Below, in pieces: positions 53,641 to 63,557 of a DNA stretch of 64,000 nucleotides. Position 1 is the first letter of the stretch. Each line of letters begins with the position of its first letter. A model generated the notes under the pieces. The model saw nothing but the letters and a program-made list of their open reading frames with translations, was not told the DNA's origin and did no database searches. Both the position numbers and the translations under genes were made by a program. The DNA lies in assembly GCA_019918135.1 (NCBI GenBank), contig WBZZ01004123.1, positions 216,802-280,801 of the forward strand. Reading direction: 5' to 3'. The DNA is from Paulinella micropora (Eukaryota; Cercozoa; Imbricatea; Euglyphida; Paulinellidae).

Positions 53641-55983
53641 CTGTGCAGAAAAAAGTCCTGGAAGGACGTGCCAAAGGGGAAAAGCCTGATAAAGTCGACA
53701 TTTTCGAACAGAAAAGAACGACTGATGAATCCCGCGAGGCTTTTTCTCAGTGGGAGAAGAAAGCGACTGCAAGGATTGTGTTGGAGAACATGGGCGCTAA
53801 GTCAGGGCGAGAAACTCTTTACTGGTATGGAACCACAGGTTCTTTCTACAAATCTTACCGCACTGAGCTTTTCCCCAATATCTACAAGGCCATGGTCGCT
53901 GACGCAGGGTCTGTAGAGCGCCTGGTGTACGAACTGAAGGGCACCCAGTGGGTTGCTGATAATGCAAGAGCCTACACGTGCGGCGGTCGTTGTGGCAATG
54001 CATGCAATCATTTTTACAGGCCGCGAAATGAAGCATCCTTGTACAAGATCCTGAAAGAGGATAATATTACCTTCCGCTGCATTACGAAGACCGTTCCCTG
54101 CCGGTGGCATGATAACTGGGAAAGATGGAAAGCCGAGCTCAAGCGTGAACAGGCAAAGCCAGAGGGCAAGCAGGACCTGAAGCTGATCCAGCGACTGAAG
54201 GCGAAGGTAGTGAGTTGCCAACGACACGATGAGCAGTACCAGGCGCAGCGCAGGTCGATATTTCTTGCCTGTGCACATCGCAGCCGCTGAGTTTATGTGT
54301 TGCATGCTACGCAGCTATATCCAGGCTAAGGTCGAGAGTTTGGAGGCTGGGTCCGGGGAGTGGGTCATTTACCAAGATTATTTATCTTGGTATTCTGAAA
54401 CAGGCTGCAAGATGAATGATCTGCTCTTTACTGTAGTCACCCGCCGCGCCGACGGCCAGTTGCAATACGAGTACATCCACAACATCATGATGGTTGAGCA
54501 CACTGGCGCAACCACCCGTTACTGCTGGGACTATCATCTGAGGAGCAAGGAAGATGGAGGAAGCGGGGAGATCTCTTCTTTTCCCGGCCCTGGTACTCGC
54601 ACTGGCGATGGCGGCGGCGACTTTCAGAACTATGAGTTCGTTTTTTCCGAGGCGCACTACTGGGAGAAGTATGGAGTGGATATCAGCACGGACATGCTGT
54701 GTGCATTTCATGCGTGGAACCCATGCGACGGAGCAAAGAGGAAGTTTACCAAGGTCTTCACTAAAGACCAGGTCGAGCAAGGGCGCGGCTTCGCTCTTGT
54801 CGAGGAGTGGCTTGAGTCAGCGCAGGGAGCGGGATATGACAACAACCGGTTCTATGGTCACGACGCAGACGTGATCGAGAAGTGGGTGAAAGAGAACAAG
54901 GTTGAACCTCGCAAACTCAGTTCTTGGGGCCTTCGCAACTTGCGCTCGTTTCGTTACTCCAGGCCCACCCTCACTTCTGGCAAACAGTTCATTAGCGGTG
55001 TTGCCTTTGGTGCTTACACTAGCGTTGCGCCCGACGCCGATCGCATTGTCCTTGACATGCGATCGGACGAAGTCGCTGGCGGCAAGAGGTGCGAGCCATG
55101 CACACAGCGGTTTAAGCAGCCCCATCCATCGCACAAAGGCGTCGACAAATGCCCATCGAAGAATGGCCGAGGGGAGCGTGTGGCAGCGGTTCATGTGCAG
55201 TCTGGTGCAACTGCGGACCTGACGCGGGAGCAAAAGATTTCATACTTCAAGCGGCTCGCCTCCCAGCGTTCGGCAAAAAAGAAGGCAAAGAAGAGCTTCA
55301 ACGTTGGGCAATTGCGCAAACCGCGCCTAGCCGAGCTCTGTCAGCAGTTGGGGCTGTCCTCTGTCGGCACGGTACCAGAGTTGAAGGAAAGGCTCCAGGC
55401 GCACATGGCACAGCAGCCCAACAGCGTGTCACCCGAGGGCGCAGCAGCCGATAGCGAAGTGCCCGTCAGCAGGCTGCAGAATAAGAGCTTCAACGTTGGG
55501 AAATTGCGCAAACCGCGCCTAGTCGAGCTCTGTCAGCAGTTGGGGCTGTCATCTGTCGGCACGGTACCAGAGTTGAAGGAAAGGCTCAAGGCGCACATGG
55601 CACAGCAGCCCAACAGTGTGTCACCCGAGGGCGCAGCAGCCGACAGCGAAGTGCCCGTCAGCAGTGGAAAGAAAGGGGTGGAGAAGAGAGCTAGCAAGCA
55701 GGCTGCTACAATTAAACCTACTGCTTCTAATTCCTCGGGCGCGGCCGCAGCAGCTTCTACCAGACAGCCTCGCTCCAAGGCGGCGAAGGTAGACTCATAT
55801 GCTGAAAGCGACGCAGAAGATGATGAAGGGAGCGAGTACGAAGAGCCCGCAACGCGCTGGATGTGCGCGTATTGTAATTATCCAAATCCATTAGGTCCAG
55901 GTGATCAGGAATTCGCAGGATGCATTAACTGCGGTGGCTTGGCTTCATCTGATGATGAATCAGATCTGGAGGAGGATGAGTGA
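53641..55983 (+). pseudogene. Transposase, middle and C-terminal part, SAP repeats
   Basis: Begins abruptly at the breakpoint with sequence also present inverted at 51797-52315. It includes YTCGGRCGNACNHFYRPRN, then after a frame change or very small intron near 54250 LPVHIAAAEFMCCMLRSYIQ, YCWDYHLRSKEDGGSGE and DMLCAFHAWNPCDGAKRKF, with acidic residues that could form a catalytic site, although I cannot assign a DDE triad. Two SAP-type DNA-binding motifs (LRKPRLAELCQQLGLSSVG) repeat with about 192-bp period near 55294 and 55486. A RanBP2-like zinc motif (CAYC ... CINC) ends the protein at TGA 55981. Confidence 0.55.
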
Positions 55984-56457
55984 GTGGGCGTGGTTTTTTC
56001 TATTTTTAGCAGCTGAATGAGGCCAATCATGTTGAAAGTCCTTAGAAATGTAGCTGCTTGAGATGCTGACACTGTGTCTTTGCACTGGCACTGCAGGACT
56101 TTGAATTATTGCATGTTGTCACTAGCTTAGCGTACTTGTACTGGCGAGTGGCTGGCGGGTGCCACCAGGACCAGAAAAAATAATTAGTGGCAACAAAAGC
56201 TGAGTTCAATTAAATCTGCATCGAAATCGTGTTTGCATCGTTTGTACTTACGCGCTGATAGCAGGTAACATGTAGCACGTGCACTTTGCAAGTACCGGTG
56301 CAGGCCGCTATCTGCTAATATGGTCTGCATGCTCATCTACGCACCTTAATAATAGTTCAAACATTGTTTTTTTGCATTAAAATACAATATTACAGCTTTA
56401 AACAGTGTTCTACGTCATTATTTTAATATTTGAAACTTTGCATGCAAAAAAAGTTTC
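55984..56457. other. Transposon right subterminal region
   Basis: No gene. AT-rich 3' sequence between the transposase stop and the right inverted repeat, with no obvious copy of the left subterminal repeats. Confidence 0.6.
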
Positions 56458-56483
56458 CCTACGACCGGACCCGGGGCGGCCCC

Positions 56484-56504
56484 TACTCCATAAGTCTCCG
56501 TCAT
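56484..56504 (-). repeat. Flank foldback repeat, right
   Basis: Exact inverted copy of 47953-47973. Seven bases further on, an 11-bp direct copy of the left flank (TTATGGAGTAG) follows at 56510-56520. Confidence 0.85.
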
Positions 56505-56949
56505 ACGAATTATGGAGTAGTTTGTGCGTCAACTGCTTTGGTTCACTCTTGGACTACTTCAAACTCAACAGGTGAGCCGTCAGGCAGTTATAATTATATT
56601 CCTCTCAATGGTGCTCATCGGACAGGAGGCTAAAATCAGATATTAAAACATTAGACTGCGGGGATTGTTGTGAGAAACTAATGAAAATAAATTGTTGTTC
56701 ATATTATTTGAAATCAGACGAAAAGAAAGAACAAAAAACCACGGATTTATTGCTGATGAAGTTAAAAAAATATTTCCTGAATTTGTATCTGAAAGTGGAA
56801 TGAAAGCAGATGATGGAAACGGCTACCTTGAAGGCATAACATATACAAGTTTTATACCAATATTAGTCAGTGCTTTTCAACACATGGCGGAAAAGGTGAT
56901 TTATTTAGAAAAGCAAAATAATAATCTAACTAATGATATAGCCGATTAA
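56484..56949 (+). pseudogene. Tail-fibre C-terminus with S74 intramolecular chaperone
   Basis: Right part of the fibre gene split by the transposon. YGVVCASTALVHSWTTSNS and GSYNYIPLNGA give the shaft end. After frame changes near 56633 and 56740, LKSDIKTLD, HGFIADEVKKIFPEFVSE and YTSFIPILVSAFQHMAEKV match the peptidase S74 chaperone that trims itself from trimeric fibres and spikes. It ends at TAA 56947. The catalytic Ser/Lys dyad cannot be placed reliably in the broken frame. Confidence 0.65.
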
Positions 56950-56980
56950 AAAAACCAATTAGCAGAAATCCGTAATTACA

Positions 56981-57328
56981 ATGCCACCTAGATTACACCC
57001 TCCACCTCCACTCATTGATATGGCAGATGGCGAACTAACACCAGAATTAAAAAATCGTGTTTTGGATATTTCATTGAAGAATGAAGAAAAAAAACTAGAG
57101 CACGAATTAGAAGATAACTGGAATTGTTGTTGTATAAAAAACAGACCAACAGACAGCAGACTTATTAAATACTTATTTCAAATAGGTATCATTATCGCTA
57201 TTATAACCCTTTGTATTGTGAGGTTGTCTGAAAAGAACTTACCGTGCGAGACAGCCAACACTTATGTCGGTATTTTGACCTTACTTATCGGTATCTGCCT
57301 TCCATCACCTTCTAGCTCAAAGAAGTGA
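56981..57328 (+). CDS. Small single-pass membrane protein (115 aa)
   Basis: ATG 56981 begins 32 nt after the fibre stop. A Pro-rich start, an acidic helical stretch (LKNEEKKLEHELEDNW), a CCCIK motif, then one or two hydrophobic helices (YLFQIGIIIAIITLCIV; YVGILTLLIGICL). The layout fits a small-virus membrane protein; no family assigned. Intact. Confidence 0.55.
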   Translation: MPPRLHPPPPLIDMADGELTPELKNRVLDISLKNEEKKLEHELEDNWNCCCIKNRPTDSRLIKYLFQIGIIIAIITLCIVRLSEKNLPCETANTYVGILTLLIGICLPSPSSSKK

Positions 57329-57607
57329 GCATTCATACAAATGTATTTTATACCAAGAAGCATCACTACCTGAGCAAATTAAAGGAATGGCTTCATCAAA
57401 ACTAACACACCAATCACTAAAAGGTTTATACACATTTAAATTTTGTTTCTATTCCTTTTTGAATACACCACACACAACTTTCATTTTTTTCTCACTGACC
57501 CGTGAATAGAAATCGCAGGCAGTCCGAGCAGAAATATTAATTAATAAAAAGTTTATAAATGTAAATACAGAGAGCATCATTGCAAAGCTACGTTTGCAAA
57601 ACGTACA
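57329..57607. other. AT-rich spacer in the small-virus remnant
   Basis: No gene seen. AT-rich sequence before ATG 57608. Confidence 0.5.
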
Positions 57608-57979
57608 ATGATGGACTATAAATTCCAAAAGATTATTTTTCTAAGTAATGATTTTCCAGGAGGGGTTAATGGTAGCAAGACATTTGACAAAACCATTAAA
57701 TTGAGCTTTACGCCGACTAGAATGAATGTTAAGTTTATCCACTATATGAATGACGTGACGGAGACGAAAACAAAAATCCTATATATGGACCGCATTGGAA
57801 TTATTGGAACATTCGCTGATAGCAACGTCGCAAACATTTCCAATCTTAGCTTTAACTTGGGGATTATTAATTGGACCGATGGACAATACAGTTTTAGAGT
57901 GCTTAAAACAGACAATGGTAGTATTGAGACTGACCCGCTAGCTGGAAGAATTGTTATTTGTTTAGAATTTCTAGCCTGA
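57608..57979 (+). CDS. Small beta-rich protein (123 aa)
   Basis: ATGATG at 57608. Alternating polar and hydrophobic strands (FDKTIKLSFTPTRMNVKFIH; ISNLSFNLGIINWTD; AGRIVICLEFLA) suggest a compact beta fold of the size of minor structural proteins in small dsDNA viruses. No motif confirms this. The frame is intact and precedes the packaging ATPase by 15 nt. Confidence 0.5.
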   Translation: MMDYKFQKIIFLSNDFPGGVNGSKTFDKTIKLSFTPTRMNVKFIHYMNDVTETKTKILYMDRIGIIGTFADSNVANISNLSFNLGIINWTDGQYSFRVLKTDNGSIETDPLAGRIVICLEFLA

Positions 57980-57994
57980 TAAAAATATATAGCG

Positions 57995-58676
57995 ATGGAA
58001 AAAATCAATAATGTAAAGGTGAAACCAGTCAAGCAAAACGGAGATGGAGACAAGTTGGCAAAAGGATAAAAGTTATTAGGTGAACCGTATGCCAATATTT
58101 TTCTTCTCGCTCGCAAGAAGAGTGGCAAGACGACCGCACTTTTCGAAATCCTGAAAAGAACGACGGACAGAAAAACAAGGATTGTCATTATAGCAGCACG
58201 ATACACAAGGACCACATTTACAAAGAAATGGTTAAGCACTTCAAGAAGAAGGGAAACCCGATGGCGATATAAACATATTTGAAAACGGACGGATACAGTG
58301 TGATAGATTACGAGTTAGACAAGCTGAATAAACCCGATGAAGAGCAAGAAGAAGGCGAAATTGTTCAAGACGAGAAAGAAGAACCGAAGCCGAAGTTTCT
58401 TTATTTTGATAAAGAGGAAGAGAAGAAACAGGGACATGCACCAGCAGAAAGACCGAGCAAATACATCATACCAGAAGTTGTTTTTGTTCTTGACGATCTT
58501 GGTAGCGGATTGAGAGATAAGTCCGTAAGCGACCTGTTGAAAAAAAATAGACACTACAAGTCAAAGGTGATTATGAGCTCGCAATACCTAAACGACTTAC
58601 GACCTGAGGCGATTAAACAGCTAGACTACCTTCTTATTTTTCTGTGGATAAATACTGCACGTGTTTGTCGTTGTTA
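57995..58676 (+). pseudogene. FtsK/HerA-type genome-packaging ATPase, broken
   Basis: ATG 57995. Walker A is ARKKSGKT in ANIFLLARKKSGKTTALFEI; Walker B is EVVFVLDDLG, followed by VIMSSQYLNDLRPEAI, the sensor-like segment typical of A32/FtsK-HerA packaging ATPases of polintons, virophages and NCLDVs. It would pump DNA into the capsid. TAA 58067-58069 and a frame change near 58195, with a further TAA near 58270, disable it. It ends about 30 codons after the sensor, so the C-terminus is lost at the edge of the remnant. Confidence 0.7.
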
Positions 58677-59037
58677 AACTTTATTAATAACGGTCAAAGC
58701 CGGCTGCCGGGCTTCGGTTAAGCTGTTTTCTGTTTGTTCATTTTTCCTGCGGCGGTTTCTTTTGCACTGCTTGTAATTCATTTGCGTTAAGGCCGCTGCT
58801 TTCTAATGCCTTTACATTAAGTTTTATTATTTTCCAATTTACCCTTCGTTTTCCCCTTTTCTAGCTTTATTTGGAAGACTAGTGTTTTCTGAAGTTTAGG
58901 GACTTGCTTTCGAAGTTTTTGAGTATCTTTTATTCACAATTCGTCTCGGTTTCGAATTTCGTTTTGTGTTCCCTCCCTCCCACCCGTTTTAGTTATTCTT
59001 TGCGGGGGGCCTGGGTAGTGCCGGGTGGCCAACCTGG
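58677..59037. other. Right edge of the small-virus remnant
   Basis: No gene. Composition changes from AT-rich back to GC-rich between about 58680 and 59000. No terminal repeat matching the left edge was seen. Confidence 0.5.
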
Positions 59038-61190
59038 CTAGGACGGACACGGCGCCGCGGCGGCACGGAGGGCCAGGGACAGCTGGTAGGGCTGGTAGCA
59101 TGCCACGGTCGCGCCCGCCGCCTGCCACTCCACGTGACTATTATGCACGTGCACTGCCATTTGCAGCTCCTGCGCTCGGGTGGCCGGCGGCGAATGGCAG
59201 GCGGTGAACAAGGGCAGCTGCTGCCACAGGAGGCGCTGGGGCCGGAAGCACAGCCAGTCGTTGTTGCGCAGCACCCAGGGCTCGTCCCGCAGCGACGGCG
59301 TGGGCGACACCGACACGCTCGCGCCCAGGGGCACCTCCACCAGAACCAGCGCCGCCCAGCCAGCCGCGCCGGCCCGCGACACCTCGCCCAGCCGCGCCGG
59401 TTCGCGCAGCGCCCGCCGGCCGCCGCCGCACGGGTACACCAGGTACCACGCGCTGCCCCCCGCCGCCTCCAGCGACCAGCCGGCGGACGACTGCACGAGC
59501 GTGGACGCCGGCGCCACGCCTTCTGCGCCTGCAGCGCCAGGGGCCACTCGGCCCACACCAGGTCCGCCGGCCGCAGGCACCAGCCCCGCGCCGCGCTGCG
59601 CAGCAGCAGGCCCGGCCGCTCGCTCGGCGTGACGCTGGGCGAGGTGGTGCGGCTGGCCGTGCGCGTCGCCGTGCGGCTGCCGCTCGGCGTGCGGCTCGCG
59701 CTGGCGCTTGCGCTTGCGCTGGCGCTCGGGCTGGCCGTGCGCGAAGGAGTCCGTGTGCCGCTGGGCGTGAGCGACCGTGTCGGTGTGGCGCTCGGCGTGG
59801 CGCTCGGCGTGGCGCTGGCCGAGCGCGACGCCGAGGGCCACAGGTCAGCCATGTTGGTGCGCAGCTCGCGCACGCGCGCCGACAGGTGGCAGCCCGTGCC
59901 GGGCGGCACCCTTTCCTTGCAGCGTTCGCCCACGTACCCGGGATCACACACTCACACCGCGGCGGGCGGCTCGTGGTACGGCGCCGCGCCCGCCGGCCCG
60001 GGCCAGGCCCCGCGCTCGCACAGGCGGCCGTGTCAGTGGCAAAAACTGTGCGCCGCGCAGCAGCCCTGCTCCCCTGTCTCGCCTGGCCAGCAGCTGCATT
60101 GCGCCAGGCAGCAGCTGACCTGGCCCGGCGTGCAGAAACCGAGCGCGTTGGCACCGCCAGCCCCGGCACCCCGCACTGCCGGCGCCCGGGTGGCCAGCGC
60201 CAGCTCGCCCGCCCGGCAGGGCGTGGCGGCGTCGCTCAGCAGGTCCCCCGCGCACGCCCGGGCGCGCAGCGCCGGCGAGTCAGTGCAGTTCAGGCGCGGC
60301 TCGGCGTCGGCAGGGCTCGCGCACGCCGACTCGGGCAGGTTGCCGCGGCAGGGCCACCTGCAATAGAAGTCACATAGGTAAGACACATTGTTGTGGGGCC
60401 GCGGCTCTGTGCCCGAGTTACTAACCCACTAGTAGTCACGCTGGCAGAAGCTCAGCACCGAGCTGGTGCAGCTCCCCGCCGTGCTGTCCCCACCGCCCGT
60501 AAAACGGAGGGGCATGTCTAGGCATTCTTCCTAGGCCCAATGCGCTCCTAGCTTGTCGTCGTTGTTAAGCAGAGCGCAGCAGTAGCGCCAGCCACCGGGG
60601 CCGTCGTCGCTCTCTTGGTAGAAACAACGCAGCACCGACCAGTAGAATATGTTCGCCTCCTTCCGGATGTGGGCACCGAGTGCGTACAAAGGAAAGAGCA
60701 ACAGGTCGCCCACGCCCGAGGTAAACAGCGAGTCCAGCTGGGCGTCCCGGACGAAGCTCTGGTTGCGGCCGAACGCGATCATGCTCTGGTGCCACGTCCA
60801 GTTCGAAAAGCGGGTGGCGTTCGCCGGGCCGACGGTCCAACCCAGCGCGTGCCCGTGTTTGCTCTGCAGGGCCCACAGGTCCAGCGGAGAACAGACGCGC
60901 GCATGTACCTCCGCGTCGCTCGCGGTAGCTTCGCAGCCGTCCAGGATCCCGGCGCTCTCGCTACAGAAGATCAGCACTTGTATGCTCTGGTTCGCGGCGG
61001 AGGGCGTGGGGGTCCACTTCCGGCAATGCCTGGCCCGCCCCAGTGGCACCGGCCAGGGATAAGTGGCGCCCGTGCCCAGGTCGAGCGTGTCCAGCACCAG
61101 CGGGTCGGAGCTTACGCCCCCTAGCTCCGAGAGATTCGCCACAACCGGCGCCGTTAGCCACCACCACCACCACCACCCACGAACCCGCAT
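59038..61190 (-). pseudogene. Secreted surface protein with EGF-like and Ser/Thr-rich segments
   Basis: ATG 61190 begins a signal peptide (MRVRGWWWWWWLTAPVVANL, with a Trp run from a CCA repeat). One frame then runs about 550 codons: a Cys-rich ectodomain with sequons, LGFCTPGQVSCCLAQCSCWP, an EGF-like end (VCDPGYVGERCKE), and a Ser/Thr/Arg repeat (SASATPSATPSATPTRSLTP). A frame change near 59540 leads to WYLVYPCGGGRRALREPARL and a TAG end at 59038. In-frame stops are TAG 60531, TAG 60429, TGA 60033 and TGA 59952; the last occupies a position where EGF domains have Cys. Divergent with the next gene. Confidence 0.55.
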
Positions 61191-61494
61191 AGAGAGGATT
61201 GGCGCCGCGGAGGGTTGCCGCTTAGCCAGGAAAGAGGCGCGGAGGCTCTTTTTCTCCCTCCTGTGCTTTGACGGAGCAAGCAGAAAGTGTGGGCAAAAGG
61301 GGGAAGGGTAATAGCACGTCCCTTGCGTCGAGTGAAGGACAGAAGAGGGACGCGCGACGGCGAGGGAGCTCCTAAGCGCGGGAAAGGGGGGGGTTTGCTC
61401 TCTCTTGCCTCTCTCTCGGCGGCTGTACTCCCCCTCCTCCGCTCCCGGCCAGCAGCCCGCCTACACAAAGAACGACGAACGACTGTGCCATGCC
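61191..61494. promoter_or_regulatory. Divergent promoter region
   Basis: 304 bp between two divergent genes encoding exported proteins. It contains a G run near 61386 and a pyrimidine-rich stretch before 61495. No defined promoter motif was seen; the assignment rests on gene orientation. Confidence 0.4.
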
Positions 61495-62629
61495 ATGCGT
61501 CCGGCGAGACACCACCTAGCCAGGGCGGGGCTCTCCGTAGCGTACTGGCTCGTAGTAAGCTTCGGCTGGCTTGGCTCAGCGAGCTGCCCCGAGGTCGTGC
61601 CGGGCCTGAACTACACTGAATACCTCGCGCTGGGGGACACCCTCTGCTACCAGGTGCGTGCACTCTACGCCTATGCCTTCTACTTACATTCCCTGGCCTA
61701 CTGAGCCGGCGACTCGCTGAGCGTCCGTTCGCAGCAAGTGATGCACACCGCAGCCTGGGCTAACGACTGACTCTGGCGCACGCAGACTAGAGTGCTCACC
61801 CGGGACCAGCACGGCGAGGTGTGGTTCGGCACGACTGTAACTCGACTGACGACCTGCTGGGGACGTACAACGTGTCCTTCACGGCCACCACTGCTGTGCC
61901 CGCGGGTCTGCCCGGATCACGACGTTCGTGACGCTGCCCTATGTCACGGCCGAGGCGTGCCCCCCCGGCCAGCCGCTGCCGTCGCCACTGCCGCCCCAGG
62001 ATTCTGCGCTCACCAGCAGTTCGCCGTCACCTTCGCTCGTCGTCCCCGGGCCATCGTCGGGGGTCACGTCCGCGCCCGCCGACTGGCCGCAGCTGCGGCC
62101 GGGCCAGAACTACAGCCTGGTGGTCCCCAAGCTCGCGCGCGCGGGCCTGCGGGCGCCGTTGCCGTGGGGTCAGGACGTGACCTACGCGCTGCGCGGCGTC
62201 GAGCCAGGGGACTCGCAGTTTACGGCGGAGGTCTGGCACTGTCGCGGCGGCGGGGAGGGCTGCTCCCTGCTTGCCCGGGGTTCCAACGCTGCGCAGCTAA
62301 CGGCCACGGCCCGACACCTGTGCCTAGCGGCCGCGGACGACGAGGTCCTGCTGCTCCTGCACAATGCCCGGGTGAGCCTGTACTCCGACCTTACTCTGGC
62401 GGCCGCCTGGTCGGCCGAGCCGGCGCGCCAGTCTGTTTTGGCTGTCTGCGTGCCCCCTCCCAGCCCCGCGGCCAGCCCCAGCCCCGCGGCCAGCCCCGCG
62501 GCCGGCCAGAGCGCGACCGCGCCCCGTGGCGAGGAGGCCAGCTCGGCCGAGCGCGCGGCCGGGGCGCTCTCGTCGCTCGCGCTGGCCGCCCAGGCGGCCG
62601 GGTGGTGGCTAGCCACCCAGCCATACTAG
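61495..62629 (+). pseudogene. Secreted or surface protein, disrupted
   Basis: ATG 61495 gives a signal-peptide-like start (AGLSVAYWLVVSFGWLGSAS) followed by CPEVVPGLNYTEYLALGD. TGA 61702 and TGA 61768 lie in frame. After frame changes near 61835 and 61920 the protein resumes with YNVSFTATTAVPAG and FVTLPYVTAEACPPGQP, a beta-rich domain (GQDVTYALRGVEPGDSQF; DEVLLLLHNARVSLYSDL), a Pro/Ser/Ala stalk and a short hydrophobic end, stopping at TAG 62627. Function unknown. Shares layout with the divergent neighbour. Confidence 0.5.
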
Positions 62630-63557
62630 GCCAGCGCTGCGCCGGGGGAGCGGATAGCTAGCGCCCGTCGGCAGACACGCCCTCCGCGGCCCCGGGCTGG
62701 GCCCTGGGCTGGGGCATGGGCTGGTGCCTGGCTGGCTGGCTCAGCCCAAACAAGCCCTGCGTCATTAGTAAAAAGAATAGCACGAGAGCTAGCGCCGGGC
62801 GCCAGAGCCACCCAGGGGGTTGGGCTAGCAGCAAACAGTCTTCCACCCGCCAGGCTACAATTCTTTTTTCGGCTGGCTAGCCAACTGGGACCGCACGCCC
62901 ACCCCAGGGTCTGGATCTTCGTTCGCCGAGTGGAAGGACGAGAGCTCGCAGGCCGGGTGATACGGAAAGACCGGTCAGCCGGGCTCGGGTGGCGTGGACT
63001 GCCTCCTTTTTCACCCCGGGTGGCATACGGGGCCGGGCTTTTCCGGCCGGGTGGCATACGGGGCCTGGCTTTCCAGGCCGGGTGGCATACGGGGCCTGGC
63101 TTTTCCTGCCGGGTGGCATACGGGGCCTGGCTTTCCCGGCCGGGTGGCATACGGGGCCGGCTTTTCCGGCCGGGTGGCATACGGGGCCTGGCTTTTCCGG
63201 CCGGGTGGCTATATTCGCCTGGCCGGATAGCCTCGCTGCCTTTCCTCTTCGTCCCCTCTCCCTTCTCCCTTCTCCCTTCTCCCCTCTCCCTTCCCTTCTC
63301 CCTTCCCCCTCCCCGCGGCCGAACATTGTGCAGACCCCTACCCGGCTTTTTTACCCAACGCGGGTCCGGTGGTGGGTGCCACCGGTGGCTTTTTTTCCTA
63401 ACCGCAGGACCAGACAAATTTTTCTACTCACTGAAAAAAATTTAATCCTGTGACCCATAAGTGTCTCGCTGGAGAGAATCGCACTTGTGGGTCCAGGCCG
63501 CCCTGAGGCCACCCCGGATGGGTATAGTCCGGCACCACCGAGAACGGCCGGCCCGTC
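62630..63557. other. Spacer containing a GC-rich minisatellite
   Basis: No supportable gene. Long open frames on both strands here arise from GC bias and from the minisatellite at 63016-63207. Confidence 0.6.
63016..63207. repeat. 30-bp minisatellite, about seven copies
   Basis: Head-to-tail copies of a unit beginning GGGTGGCATACGGGGCC with small variations, about 30 bp per unit, without unique spacers. Confidence 0.9.

Larger units (their letters stand above)
47974..56483. mobile_element. 8.5-kb intron-bearing DNA transposon
   Basis: Ends are imperfect inverted repeats: GGGGCCGG ... GGTCGTAGG at 47974-47992 and the complementary CCTACGACCGG ... CGGCCCC at 56458-56483. It splits the viral tail-fibre gene. 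Inside are two divergent genes, a CxC-repeat protein (leftward) and a transposase with SAP repeats (rightward), both with small GT-AG introns. A central inversion has split the transposase. The superfamily is not recognised. Confidence 0.75.
46075..58676. mobile_element. Polinton-like virus / virophage remnant
   Basis: AT-rich genes unlike the flanking GC-rich block: a tail-fibre gene with S74 chaperone end, a one-helix membrane protein, a small beta-rich protein and a FtsK/HerA-type packaging ATPase, all on the plus strand. Such sets are typical of polinton-like viruses and virophages. No capsid, protease or integrase gene is present and no terminal repeats were found, so both ends are truncated. 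The continuous viral part is 46075-47973 plus 56484-58676; the middle is a later transposon. Confidence 0.65.

Noticed and set aside
17062-61770. Firm claim of an alternative genetic code
   Set aside because: Stops of all three types occur in frame, other genes in the same block terminate properly with each of them, and frameshifts are as frequent as stops, so decay is the simpler reading.
63016-63207. Possible CRISPR array
   Set aside because: Units are contiguous with no unique spacers and the context is eukaryotic; it is a minisatellite.
62626-63417. Long minus-strand open frame with repeated PGPVCHPAGKAR-like units
   Set aside because: It is a translation of the 30-bp minisatellite in a GC-rich region; the plus strand is equally open in several frames and no start or domain supports it.
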